Numbered from the stretch's first letter, positions 7,594 to 15,751 are shown. The stretch: DNA of 53,351 nt from JBQTKD01 sp052389435 (GCA_052389435.1 JBQTIB010000040.1:1-53351); one strand, 5' to 3'. Numbers and translations are program-made. Notes: a model not told the origin generated them from the letters alone.

Positions 7594-8166
7594 ATGGTTT
7601 TGGGGCCCGCTCCCGGTCGTCTGCTCATCGCCACCGCTGGGCTGAACGATCCCAACTTCTCCCGCACCGTCGTCATGCTGCTCGACCACGACGGCACCGG
7701 GACCCTCGGCGTGGTCCTGAACCGGCCCACCGAACGCGGCGTGGGCGAAGTTCTGGAGCCCTGGGCGCCCTACGTCAAGGGCCCGGACGTGCTGTTCAAG
7801 GGCGGTCCGGTCGGTCTCGACGGCGCGCTCGCGCTCGGCACCCGGGGCTCGGTCCCGGTCGACGCCGGGGCCGAGCCGGTCGGCTGGCGGACCGTGGTCG
7901 GCGAGATCGGCATGGTCGACCTCGACGCCGAGCCCGACCTGCTCGGGTCGGTGCTGCGCGACCTGCGGGTCTTCGTCGGGTACGCGGGCTGGGGCCCGGG
8001 CCAACTCGACGCCGAACTCGGCCAGGGAGCCTGGCTCGTGGTGGACGCCGAGCCCGGCGACATGTTCTGCGCCGACCCGGAGGGCCTGTGGGCCAGGGTG
8101 TGGCGCCGCCAGCCCGGCGAACTGGCCTTCCTCTCGACGCGTCCGGACGACCCGACCCTGAACTAG
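7594..8166 (+). CDS. YqgE/AlgH family (UPF0301) protein
   Basis: 190 aa from ATG 7594. Family signatures are visible: GRLLIATAGLNDPNFSRTVV at the start, HDGTGTLGVVLNRPTE, FKGGPV, and the late GYAGWGPGQLDAE motif. The length is typical (about 185-200 aa). The molecular function of the family is not established. It lies 37 bases after the diguanylate cyclase and 38 bases before the DUF3039 gene on the same strand, so it may be cotranscribed. No signal peptide or membrane segment is present. Confidence 0.92.
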   Translation: MVLGPAPGRLLIATAGLNDPNFSRTVVMLLDHDGTGTLGVVLNRPTERGVGEVLEPWAPYVKGPDVLFKGGPVGLDGALALGTRGSVPVDAGAEPVGWRTVVGEIGMVDLDAEPDLLGSVLRDLRVFVGYAGWGPGQLDAELGQGAWLVVDAEPGDMFCADPEGLWARVWRRQPGELAFLSTRPDDPTLN

Positions 8167-8204
8167 ACTTCCCCGGGTCCGTTCACCGACCGGGAGGAAG
8201 CTCG

Positions 8205-8480
8205 ATGACCACGCCGATGGAGCCCGCAGGCGGCACGAGCACGATCGTCGAGGAACGCGTTCTGCCGTCGACGGGCGACGGGGACCACGAGCGCTTCGCC
8301 CACTACGTGGTGAAGAACAAGCTCATGGGGGCGATGGTCGAGGGCACGCCGCTGCAGGCGCTGTGCGGCAAGGTCTGGGTGCCGAGCCGGGACCCGCAGA
8401 AGTACCCGGTCTGCCCGGAGTGCAAGGAGATCTACGACTCGATCCCCAAGGGCGGGGACGACGGCGGAGACGGTTCCTGA
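8205..8480 (+). CDS. DUF3039 family protein
   Basis: 91 aa from ATG 8205, with ribosome site GGGAGGAAG. The core HYVVKNKLMGAMVEGTPLQ followed by ALCGK and CPECK fits the actinobacterial DUF3039 family. The Cys set C-x(n)-CPEC could form a small zinc site. Function is unknown. In other actinobacteria, as I recall, this gene commonly sits beside the helicase found here at 12130. In this window the two are separated by a molybdenum-hydroxylase-like operon. The TGA lies inside a CTGAC-N5-GTCAG palindrome. Confidence 0.88.
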   Translation: MTTPMEPAGGTSTIVEERVLPSTGDGDHERFAHYVVKNKLMGAMVEGTPLQALCGKVWVPSRDPQKYPVCPECKEIYDSIPKGGDDGGDGS

Positions 8481-8491
8481 CGTAGCGTCAG
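8477..8491. repeat. 15-bp palindrome CTGAC-N5-GTCAG at the DUF3039 stop codon
   Basis: CTGACGTAGCGTCAG is a perfect inverted repeat whose left arm holds the TGA stop (8478-8480). It lies 11 bases before the next gene start at 8503, so a terminator role would isolate the following operon. It matches the elements at 863, 16434, 17557 and 27098. Confidence 0.55.
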
Positions 8492-8502
8492 CTCACGCCT
8501 TC

Positions 8503-9324
8503 GTGTTCGAGGACTTCGAGGCGCCCGGCACCGTGGCCGAGGCGCTGGCGGTGCTGGCCGACGACCCCGGGCGGCTCGTCGTGGCGGGCGGAACCGACGT
8601 CCTGCCCGCGTTGCGGTCGGGACGCCTGCGGCCGGGCCGGGTGCTGTCGCTGAGTCGCTGCCTGGACCTCGACGGCGCGGGGCGCACCGAGAACGGTGGC
8701 CTGTGGCTGGGCGCGGTGCTGACCTGCGCCCGTGCCCAGCGCCTGGCCGGGGTGCTTCCGGCACTCGCCGCCGCCGCCGGGGCCGTGGGGCCGCCGGGGG
8801 TGCGCAACGCCGCCACCGTCGGCGGGAACCTCGCCTCCGCGGCGGGCGGGGACCTGCTGGCCCTGCTGATGGCCGCCGGCGGCCGCGTGCGCCTCGAGGC
8901 GTCCATCGGGCACCGCGACTGCACGGTGGCCGAGTTCCTCGCGCCGCTGGCGGCGGGTGGCACCGATCCGTACCTGCGGTCGCAGGAACTCCTCGCGGGG
9001 GTGCTGATCGAGCCGGTCCCCGCCGTGCTGCGCTTCGCCCGGATCGCCGACCCGGTCACCGGCCGGGCCCTGGTGGCACTCTCACTGGCTCTCGACCTCG
9101 AGGCGCGCACGTTCGCCGTCGCCGTGCAGGGCGAAAGCCGGGTGCCGCGGCGGGTGTCCGAGGCCGAGCAGTTGATCCGAGCCGAGTTGCCGCGGCCGGC
9201 CGGCTCCTCGACGGTGGCGGAGTTCGCGCGCCTCGTCGGCACTGCCGCCGGGTCGGATCCCTACCGCCGGCGGGTCGCAACGGTCCTTGCCGCAAGGCTT
9301 CTGACGCAGGCTCAGGCCGCATGA
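8503..9324 (+). CDS. FAD-binding subunit of a xanthine dehydrogenase/CO dehydrogenase-type enzyme
   Basis: 273 aa from GTG 8503. FAD-binding motifs of the medium subunit are present: VVAGGTDVLPAL (about 26-37) and the second loop TVGGNLASAAGGDLLALL. The C-terminal domain is shorter and more divergent than in characterised CoxM or XdhB proteins. The subunit should carry electrons from the 2Fe-2S subunit to an acceptor. Its TGA overlaps the ATG of the 2Fe-2S subunit gene by 4 bases, and the molybdopterin subunit follows, also overlapping. The order FAD - FeS - Mo is a known arrangement. The substrate cannot be inferred. Confidence 0.85.
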   Translation: MFEDFEAPGTVAEALAVLADDPGRLVVAGGTDVLPALRSGRLRPGRVLSLSRCLDLDGAGRTENGGLWLGAVLTCARAQRLAGVLPALAAAAGAVGPPGVRNAATVGGNLASAAGGDLLALLMAAGGRVRLEASIGHRDCTVAEFLAPLAAGGTDPYLRSQELLAGVLIEPVPAVLRFARIADPVTGRALVALSLALDLEARTFAVAVQGESRVPRRVSEAEQLIRAELPRPAGSSTVAEFARLVGTAAGSDPYRRRVATVLAARLLTQAQAA

Positions 9325-9902
9325 CGCTCGAACTGCCCGGGTACCTGCTCCTCGTCGACGGCCAGGAGCTCGCCGTCGAGGGAGCCGAGGCGACCGAGTC
9401 GCTGCTGCACGTCCTGCGCGAGCGGCTCGGCGTCCCGACGGTCAACGCCGGCTGCGCGCTGGAGTGCACCGGCGGCTGCGCGGTGCTGATCGACGGAGAA
9501 CTGCGCCACGCGTGCCTGACCCTTGCCGCCGCGGCCAGCGGGCGTTCCGTCGTCACCGCCGCGGGCATCGGGCGCGGCGCGGCCGGCCACGTCGCCGAGG
9601 CCATGGCCCACGCGGGCGCGGTGCAGTGCGGCACCTGCGTCCCGAGCGCGGTCCTCGCCGCCCACGCGCTGCTCGAGGTGGACTCGGACCCCAGCGACGC
9701 CGCGATCCGCGAGGCACTCTCCGGGGTGGTGTGCCGCTGCGGCGGGTATGGGCGGCTGATGGCTGGTGTGCGGGCGGCTGCGCGAGCGGGGAGCCCGAGT
9801 GCCCAAGGCGCTGCGCGAGCGGCGACCGGCGAGGGACGAGCGGGGAGCCCGAGTGCCCAAGGCGCTGCGCGAGCGCAGCCGCAGGCGGGGGACGCGGGGT
9901 GA
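9321..9902 (+). CDS. 2Fe-2S subunit of a molybdenum-hydroxylase-like enzyme, with altered Cys spacing
   Basis: 193 aa. The N-terminal plant-ferredoxin fold reads GCALECTGGCAVLIDG: three Cys spaced C-x3-C-x3-C, where the family normally has C-x4-C-x2-C, followed later by the fourth Cys (RHACLTL). The second cluster domain is normal, with QCGTCVPS and VCRCGGYGRLM. The protein then has an extra tail of about 45 residues encoded by a 54-bp tandem duplication, so AGSPSAQGAARA appears twice. It starts at ATG 9321 overlapping the FAD subunit, and its TGA overlaps the GTG of the Mo subunit. It should be the electron-transfer subunit of the same complex. The shifted Cys could distort or abolish the first cluster. 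Confidence 0.83.
   Translation: MTLELPGYLLLVDGQELAVEGAEATESLLHVLRERLGVPTVNAGCALECTGGCAVLIDGELRHACLTLAAAASGRSVVTAAGIGRGAAGHVAEAMAHAGAVQCGTCVPSAVLAAHALLEVDSDPSDAAIREALSGVVCRCGGYGRLMAGVRAAARAGSPSAQGAARAATGEGRAGSPSAQGAARAQPQAGDAG
9783..9875 (+). repeat. Two 39-bp direct repeats, 54-bp period, inside the 2Fe-2S subunit gene
   Basis: Bases 9783-9821 and 9837-9875 are identical over 39 bp (each beginning CGAGCGGGGAGCCCGAG). The period of 54 bp is 18 codons, so the frame is kept. The repeat lies beyond the conserved end of the 2Fe-2S domain and lengthens the C-terminus. I saw no further copy in this window. Confidence 0.85.
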
Positions 9903-12133
9903 CCGACCTCGTTTCCGGTGGGGTGGGGGATACCGCGCTGCGTCCCGACGCCCTCGGCAAGGCGGTCGGCGCGTTCCCGTACGCGGCGGACCTGCGGACC
10001 GAGGGCATGCTGCACGCGGTGCTGGTTCGGTCGACGCATCCGCGGGCCCGGATTCTCGAGATCGACGCCTCGGCGGCCCTCGCGATGCCCGGCGTGGTCG
10101 CCGTGCTCACCGCCGCGGACCTGCCCTTCGAGGCGCTCTACGGCCCGGTCGTGGCCGACCGTCCGGTGCTCGCGGGCGGCGTCGTTCGCCATCTCGGCGA
10201 GCCGGTGCTGGTGGTCGCGGCCGAGGACCCGGCCCTGGCCGCCCGCGCCGCCGCGGCGATCGACGTTCGCTACGAGGCCTCGCTTCCGGTCCTGGACGTC
10301 GCGGAGGCCGTCGACGGCGAAGCGTGGCACCCGAGCGGGGCCGTCGTGCGGGAGCTGCTCGTTCACCGTGGGGACGTCGGGGCCCCGGACTGGGCGGTGT
10401 CGATCGGGACTGGGCTCGCGCCGATTCCCGGCGCGGCGCACGTGGTGGAGGGCGAGTACGCGATCGGCCGCCGCGGAAGTACCGCCGGGGCACCGGCCGC
10501 CGTTGCCGTGCCCGGCTCGGGCGGCTGCAGCGTCGTGCTGAACTCCGCGTGGTGGCAGGCCGATCGCGACCAGATAGCGCAGTGTCTGAATCTGACGCCC
10601 GATCGGCTGCGCGTCGTGCCGGCCGGTTCGGACGGCACGCCCGACGGCGAACTGTCCGCCGCGGTGCTCGCGACGCTGCTCGCGCTGCGGACCCACCGCC
10701 CCGTCCGCGTCCTCGACCCCGGGGTACGCGCCGCGCCGGGCGCGGGGCCCGCGGTCCGGCTGCGCTACCGCCACCACGCGGACCTCCACGGTCGTCTCGT
10801 CGCCGTGCAGGCCGAGATTCTGCTCGACGCGGGCGCGTACGCGCACACGGCGGGGCCCGACCTGGCGGTGCTGTGCGCCACCGCCGTCGGCCCGTACCGG
10901 GTCCCGGCCGCGCACGTGCGGGCCGTCGCGCTGCGCACCGACAATCCGCCGCCGCCCCCCGAGCGTGGGGCGTCGGCACCGACCTGCATCGCGGTCGAGG
11001 CGCAACTGGACCGGCTGGCCGCCGTCTGCGGGCTCGAGCCACTGGCGGTCCGCGAACGCAACCTGCTCGCCGCCGACGACGCCCTGCCGATCGGTCAGGT
11101 GATCGCGGGCGGCAGCCACGCCGGCGAGGTCCTGGCCGCGGTCGCGGCCGCGCCCCTGCCGGGCCGGCGCCGGGCGGGCTCGGGCGTCGGATTTCCCGGC
11201 ACCGTAGGGGAATCGACGCCGTCGGAGTCGTTGCGCCGCGGTGTCGGCCACGCCGTCGGCCTGTCGCCGCTGCTGCCCGGAGAGGGCGCCGACCACCCCG
11301 CCACCGCGACGGTCCGGCTGGTCGACGGGACCGCGACGGTTTCCTGCGCGGGCGCCGAACTCGGCCAGGGTTTTCTGACCGTGGCGCTGCAGATCGTGCG
11401 GGAGGTGCTCGGTGCCGAACGGGTCGAACTCACCGTCACCGACGCCGACGCGCCGTCGGCGGGCCCGGCCGAGCGGAGTCGGCTGACGTGGGTCGCGGGC
11501 GGCGCCGTGCACGCGGCGGCGACCGGGATCGCGAACCTGCTGTGCGGCGAGGTCGGTGCGGCACGCGGCATGTCCGCGGAACTGCTGCGCGCCCGGGGCG
11601 GACGCATCCAGTCCTACGACGGTCTCGTCGATCTGTCCCTGGCCGAACTCGCCGCAGGGCGATCCCTCGTCGAGACGGCGACCTTTGCTCCGCCGGCCAC
11701 GGAGTCCCTCGATCCGCTCGGCGCCGGGGCGGCGTTCGCCGGCTACGGCACCGCGGCGCACCGCGCGGTCGTCGAGGTGGACGTCGAGCTCGGTCTCGTG
11801 CGGATCGTCGAACTGCTCGCCGCCGTCGACGTCGGGCGGGTGGTCAACCTGACCCAACTCCTCGGCGTGCTCGAAGGCGGCGCGTCCGCGGGCCTCGGGC
11901 TCGTCCTGCACGGTGCGGGCCGCCACCCGACGACGCGCGACCTCGCGGGCCTGTCCGTCGCCGACCTCCTGCAGATTCCGCAGGAGGGCGCCTGGCTCGG
12001 GGTCAAGGGCGTGTGGGACGTCTGCACCGGCCCCGCCGCCGCGGCCGTGCTGGCCGCGATTCGCGACGCCACCGGGGTGGTCCTGGCCGAGACGCCCGTC
12101 CGGCCGTGGCATCTGCTCGGGGCCGGCACGTGA
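9899..12133 (+). CDS. Divergent molybdopterin-binding subunit, xanthine dehydrogenase family
   Basis: 744 aa from GTG 9899 (GTGA overlap with the gene before). The N-terminal a/b hammerhead domain begins ALGKAVGAFPYAADL, and the Mo-binding region keeps the GAELGQGF...QIVREVLG motif. Several active positions differ. The GGGFGGK-type loop is replaced by PAGSDGTPDGE. The C-terminal KGVGE motif carrying the catalytic Glu reads KGVWDVCTG, so Glu is replaced by Asp with Trp before it. The usual (F/Y)RG loop reads PPPERGAS. It is close to normal length (about 740-800). It may be an enzyme with altered chemistry or a non-catalytic relative. Its stop overlaps the helicase start by 4 bases. No XdhC/MobA-type maturation gene is nearby. 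Confidence 0.85.
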   Translation: MTDLVSGGVGDTALRPDALGKAVGAFPYAADLRTEGMLHAVLVRSTHPRARILEIDASAALAMPGVVAVLTAADLPFEALYGPVVADRPVLAGGVVRHLGEPVLVVAAEDPALAARAAAAIDVRYEASLPVLDVAEAVDGEAWHPSGAVVRELLVHRGDVGAPDWAVSIGTGLAPIPGAAHVVEGEYAIGRRGSTAGAPAAVAVPGSGGCSVVLNSAWWQADRDQIAQCLNLTPDRLRVVPAGSDGTPDGELSAAVLATLLALRTHRPVRVLDPGVRAAPGAGPAVRLRYRHHADLHGRLVAVQAEILLDAGAYAHTAGPDLAVLCATAVGPYRVPAAHVRAVALRTDNPPPPPERGASAPTCIAVEAQLDRLAAVCGLEPLAVRERNLLAADDALPIGQVIAGGSHAGEVLAAVAAAPLPGRRRAGSGVGFPGTVGESTPSESLRRGVGHAVGLSPLLPGEGADHPATATVRLVDGTATVSCAGAELGQGFLTVALQIVREVLGAERVELTVTDADAPSAGPAERSRLTWVAGGAVHAAATGIANLLCGEVGAARGMSAELLRARGGRIQSYDGLVDLSLAELAAGRSLVETATFAPPATESLDPLGAGAAFAGYGTAAHRAVVEVDVELGLVRIVELLAAVDVGRVVNLTQLLGVLEGGASAGLGLVLHGAGRHPTTRDLAGLSVADLLQIPQEGAWLGVKGVWDVCTGPAAAAVLAAIRDATGVVLAETPVRPWHLLGAGT

Positions 12134-13926
12134 GCGAACGGGTGGGCACGTTCGCGGCGCAGCAGCTCTCCCCGGCCTTTCCGGGGCGTGCGCCGTGGGG
12201 GACGGCGGACCGTCTGCGGGCCTGGCAGGCCGAGGCGCTGACCTCCTACCTGAACGATCCGCGCAGGGACTTCCTCGCGGTGGCGACGCCGGGCGCGGGC
12301 AAGACCACCTTCGCGCTGCGGGTGGCGACCGAACTGCTCGCGGCGAAGATTGTTCGCGCGGTCACGATCGTCGCGCCGACCGAGCACCTCAAGACCCAGT
12401 GGGCGGCCGCCGCCGAACGCGTCGGGATCCAGATCGACGCGCAGTTCAAGAACGCCCAGGGCAAGACGCCCAAGGGCTTCAACGGCGTCGCGGTCACCTA
12501 CGCCGGCGTCGCCGCGCACCCGATGCTGCACCGCAACCGCACCGAGGCCCGTCCCACGCTGGTGATCCTCGACGAGGTCCACCACGCAGGCGACAGCCGC
12601 TCCTGGGGCGAGGCGGTGTTCGAGGCCTTCCAGCCCGCTACCCGTCGTCTCGCGCTGACCGGAACGCCGTTTCGGTCCGACGTCAACCCGATCCCGTTCG
12701 TCACCTACGCTCCCGGGCCCGACGGGATCCCGCGCAGCGTTCCGGACCACGTCTACGGCTACGGGCAGGCCCTCGCCGACGAGGTCGTGCGCCCGGTGGT
12801 CTTCCTCGCCTACGCGGGGCAGATGCGCTGGCGCACCCGAGCCGGCGACGAACTGGCCGCGACCCTCGGGGATCCGCTCACCAACGACCTGACCGCGCAG
12901 GCGTGGCGGACCGCGCTGGACGCCGGCGGGGACTGGATCCCCGCGGTGCTGACCGCCGCGGACCGTCGGCTCAGCGAGGTCCGTCGCCACGTGCCCGACG
13001 CGGGCGCGATGGTCATCGCCTCCGACCAGACCGCAGCTCGCGCCTACGCCAAGCTTCTGCGGGAGATGACGGGCACGGCGCCGACCGTCGTCCTGTCCGA
13101 CGACAAGGGCGCCACCGCGAAGATCTCGCAGTTCGCCGAGTCCGAAGACCGCTGGCTGGTCGCGGTCCGCATGGTCTCCGAAGGCGTCGACATTCCGCGC
13201 CTGGCCGTCGGCGTCTACGCCACCAACGCCTCCACGCCGCTGTTCTTCGCGCAGGCCGTCGGCCGCTTCGTGCGTGCCCGGCGCAAGGGCGAGATCGCCT
13301 CGGTGTTCCTGCCGACCGTCGCCCCGCTGCTCGGGCACGCCGCGCAGATGGAACTGACGCGGGATCACGTCCTCGGCAGGACCAAGGCCGCCGAGGAGGA
13401 GGACCTGTTCGCGCCGGAGGAGAAGCTTCTCGAGGAGGCGAACAGGGCCGACGACGGCGCCGACGGCATGGGGGAGTTCACCGCGCTCGGCTCCGAGGCG
13501 CAGTTCGACCGAGTCATGTACAACGGCGCCGAGTTCGGCCTGCCCGCGCTGCCCGGCAGCCAGGAGGAACTCGACTACCTCGGCCTGCCGGGCCTGCTCG
13601 ACGCCGACCAGGTGACCGAAGTCCTCCGCAAGCGCCAGGCCGACCAGTTGCGCCACGCCAAGCGCCGCCGGGACGCCGGCCTGCCACCATTGGTCCCGGC
13701 CGCGGAGCGCCCCGTGGCCACCCACCAACAGCGCTCGGAACTGCGCCGCGAACTCCAGAACCTGGTCGGCGCCTTCCACCACCGCACGGGCGCCTCGCAC
13801 GCCTCCATCCACAGCGAACTCCGGAGGGTGACGGCCGGCCCAGCGGTGGCGTCGGCGGGCATCGACGACCTCCGCAAGCGCATCGACCACCTCCGCCGCC
13901 GCTTGTCCGAGCCCACCCCCACCTGA
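12130..13926 (+). CDS. SF2 DEAD/DEAH-box helicase (actinobacterial)
   Basis: 598 aa from GTG 12130. Helicase motifs are clear: Walker A ATPGAGKTTFALRVA (about 56-70), Ia-like VAPTEHLKTQW, motif II DEVHHAG, motif III LTGTPFRSD, motif V MVSEGVDIPRLAVGVY and motif VI QAVGRFVRARR. The C-terminal ~150 residues are charged and helical and specific to this protein type. It is predicted to be an ATP-driven nucleic-acid translocase related to XPB/SSL2-like or type III restriction helicases; the substrate is unknown. The 4-bp overlap with the molybdenum subunit gene couples their translation although no functional link is obvious. A terminator hairpin follows 24 bases past the stop. Confidence 0.9.
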   Translation: MSERVGTFAAQQLSPAFPGRAPWGTADRLRAWQAEALTSYLNDPRRDFLAVATPGAGKTTFALRVATELLAAKIVRAVTIVAPTEHLKTQWAAAAERVGIQIDAQFKNAQGKTPKGFNGVAVTYAGVAAHPMLHRNRTEARPTLVILDEVHHAGDSRSWGEAVFEAFQPATRRLALTGTPFRSDVNPIPFVTYAPGPDGIPRSVPDHVYGYGQALADEVVRPVVFLAYAGQMRWRTRAGDELAATLGDPLTNDLTAQAWRTALDAGGDWIPAVLTAADRRLSEVRRHVPDAGAMVIASDQTAARAYAKLLREMTGTAPTVVLSDDKGATAKISQFAESEDRWLVAVRMVSEGVDIPRLAVGVYATNASTPLFFAQAVGRFVRARRKGEIASVFLPTVAPLLGHAAQMELTRDHVLGRTKAAEEEDLFAPEEKLLEEANRADDGADGMGEFTALGSEAQFDRVMYNGAEFGLPALPGSQEELDYLGLPGLLDADQVTEVLRKRQADQLRHAKRRRDAGLPPLVPAAERPVATHQQRSELRRELQNLVGAFHHRTGASHASIHSELRRVTAGPAVASAGIDDLRKRIDHLRRRLSEPTPT

Positions 13927-13950
13927 CCCGCTCGCAAAAGCGAGATGCTG

Positions 13951-13981
13951 TGACTGTGGGGGCTGACAGCCCCCACAGTCA
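13951..13981. terminator. Bidirectional terminator hairpin between convergent genes
   Basis: Bases 13951-13964 and 13968-13981 form a perfect 14-bp stem with a GAC loop. It lies between the helicase stop (13926) and the stop of the convergent Lrp-type gene (13990). A second small hairpin (CTCGC-AAAA-GCGAG, 13931-13944) precedes it. There is no T run in either direction, as is common in actinobacterial terminators. Confidence 0.72.
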
Positions 13982-13989
13982 TGCCCGCC

Positions 13990-14460
13990 TCAGTTGTGCG
14001 CGGCGGCTCGTAGCAGCGGCAGGGTGCGGTGGGGGATCTGGGCCTCCAGGGCGATCGTCGTCGCGCTGCGCTGGATCGAACGGTCGGCCAGGACCCGGTC
14101 CAGGACACGCTGCAGGTCCGCGTTGGAGCGGGCGACCACGCGGCACATCATGTCCGCCTCGCCGGAGATGGTGTGGGCCTCGAGGACTTCGGGGATCGAT
14201 GCCAGGTGCGCGGCCACGGTGTCGTGGCCCGATCCCTGCGCGATCTGCAGGGTCACGAACGCGGTGACGGGATAGCCGAGCGCGACGGGGTCGAGGTCCG
14301 GGCCGTAACCGGTGACGACACCCTCGCGAGCGAGACGATCGAGACGCGCCTGCACCGTGCCGCGGGCCACCGAGAGCCGGCGCGAGGCCTCCAGCACGCC
14401 GATCCTCGGTTCCGCGGCCAGCAGGTCGAGCAGGCGGGCGTCCAGGTCGTCGACGGTCAC
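13990..14460 (-). CDS. Lrp/AsnC-family transcriptional regulator
   Basis: 156 aa from GTG 14460. An N-terminal winged helix-turn-helix (about 3-50: DLDARLLDLLAAEPRIGVLE, then SRRLSVARGTVQARLDRL) is followed by an AsnC/RAM ligand-binding domain with HTISGEADMMCRVVA. Such proteins are octamer-forming regulators that bind amino acids or related ligands. The gene is divergent from hpd, encoding 4-hydroxyphenylpyruvate dioxygenase, with 145 bases between starts; control of hpd by tyrosine or phenylalanine breakdown intermediates is the simple inference. A palindrome TGTACTGTACA in the shared region is a possible operator. Confidence 0.9.
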   Translation of the reverse strand: MTVDDLDARLLDLLAAEPRIGVLEASRRLSVARGTVQARLDRLAREGVVTGYGPDLDPVALGYPVTAFVTLQIAQGSGHDTVAAHLASIPEVLEAHTISGEADMMCRVVARSNADLQRVLDRVLADRSIQRSATTIALEAQIPHRTLPLLRAAAHN

Positions 14461-14509
14461 GGGGCCTCCGGTGCCGCATTGTGCGCAGTCTGTCGGGCGT
14501 GGATCTGGT

Positions 14510-14520
14510 TGTACTGTACA
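14510..14520. promoter_or_regulatory. Possible operator TGTACTGTACA between lrp-type gene and hpd
   Basis: This 11-bp sequence is a near-perfect palindrome with a central T (TGTAC-T-GTACA), placed 50 bases before the Lrp-type start and 86 bases before hpd. The neighbourhood is more A+T-rich than the flanking genes. It could be the binding site of the Lrp-type regulator, but a single short site is weak support. Confidence 0.35.
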
Positions 14521-14605
14521 GAGTGACTAGCAAATTCCCTTTCGGTTGCGCAGTATGACCTGCATCGCCATGGTTGGTGGACCACCGTCACGGAGGTCGC
14601 CCACG

Positions 14606-15751
14606 ATGAAGACCGGTTCTCCGCTCGATCCCGCAGCCACGCCCGGGCCGCGCGCCGCCGAGCGGTTCGAGCTCCACGGGATCGACCACCTTCGGTTCGA
14701 GGTCGGCAACGCACGCCAGGCCGCGCACTTCTACTCGACGGCGTACGGCATGACCGTCGTCGCCTATCGCGGTCCCGAGCAGGGCTACCGCGACGTCGTC
14801 GAATACGTCCTGGAGTCCGGCACGGCCCGCTTCGTGATCGCCGGAGCGGTGCGCCGCGGGACCGACGTCGCCTGGCACGTCGCAGACCACGGCGACGGCG
14901 TCCGCGACATCGCCCTCGAGGTCCCCGACGTGTGGGACGCCTACGCCCTCGCCTGCGCCCGCGGTGCGCGCGGCCTGACACCGCCGAAGGTCGTGGAGGA
15001 CGAGCACGGTCGCGTCGTCACCGCGGCGATCGCGACCTACGGCGCAACCCGGCACACCCTGATCGACCGCTCCGACTACCGCGGTCCGTTCCTGCCCGGC
15101 TTCGTGGCCCACGCCCCGATCGGGCGCCCCGGCCCGCGGGTGTTCACCGGCGTCGACCACGTCGTCGGCAACGTCGAACTCGGTCGCATGGACGAGTGGG
15201 TCGGCTTCTACAACCGCGTGCTGGGCTTCACCAACATGGCCGAGTTCGTCGGCGAGGACATCGCCACGGAGTACTCCGCGCTCATGTCCAAGGTCGTCGC
15301 GGACGGCAACCGCAGGGTGAAGTTCCCCCTCAACGAACCGGCTGCGGGCAAGAAGCGCTCGCAGATCGACGAGTTCCTCGAGTTCTACGGCGGCCCCGGC
15401 GTGCAGCACGTCGCACTGGCCACCGACGACATCCTCGCCGCCGTCGACGAGATGCGCGCCAACGGCGTGGAGTTCCTCGCCACCCCGGACAGCTACTACG
15501 ACGATCCGGAGCTGCGGATGCGAATCGGCGCCGTGCGCGTGCCGGTCGAAGAACTCAAGGCGCGCGGGATTCTCGTGGACCGCGACGAGGACGGCTACCT
15601 GCTGCAGATCTTCACCCGCCCAGTGCAGGATCGCCCGACCGTGTTCTTCGAACTCATCGAACGGCACGGCTCGGCCGGTTTCGGCAAGGGCAACTTCAAG
15701 GCCCTGTTCGAGGCCATCGAGCGCGAGCAGGACCTCCGCGGCAACCTGTAG
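14606..15751 (+). CDS. hpd: 4-Hydroxyphenylpyruvate dioxygenase
   Basis: 381 aa from ATG 14606, chosen for its GGAGG ribosome site at 14592-14596. Two vicinal-oxygen-chelate domains are present. The Fe(II) ligands are the His in GVDHVVGNV, the His in GVQHVALAT and the Glu in FFELIER. The C-terminal gate helix contains GFGKGNFKALFEAIE. It converts 4-hydroxyphenylpyruvate to homogentisate in tyrosine breakdown, using O2. The rest of the pathway (hmgA, fah) is not in this window. The regulator gene is divergent. The stop codon TAG lies inside the first unit of a 16-bp minisatellite that continues for about 140 bases. Confidence 0.95.
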   Translation: MKTGSPLDPAATPGPRAAERFELHGIDHLRFEVGNARQAAHFYSTAYGMTVVAYRGPEQGYRDVVEYVLESGTARFVIAGAVRRGTDVAWHVADHGDGVRDIALEVPDVWDAYALACARGARGLTPPKVVEDEHGRVVTAAIATYGATRHTLIDRSDYRGPFLPGFVAHAPIGRPGPRVFTGVDHVVGNVELGRMDEWVGFYNRVLGFTNMAEFVGEDIATEYSALMSKVVADGNRRVKFPLNEPAAGKKRSQIDEFLEFYGGPGVQHVALATDDILAAVDEMRANGVEFLATPDSYYDDPELRMRIGAVRVPVEELKARGILVDRDEDGYLLQIFTRPVQDRPTVFFELIERHGSAGFGKGNFKALFEAIEREQDLRGNL

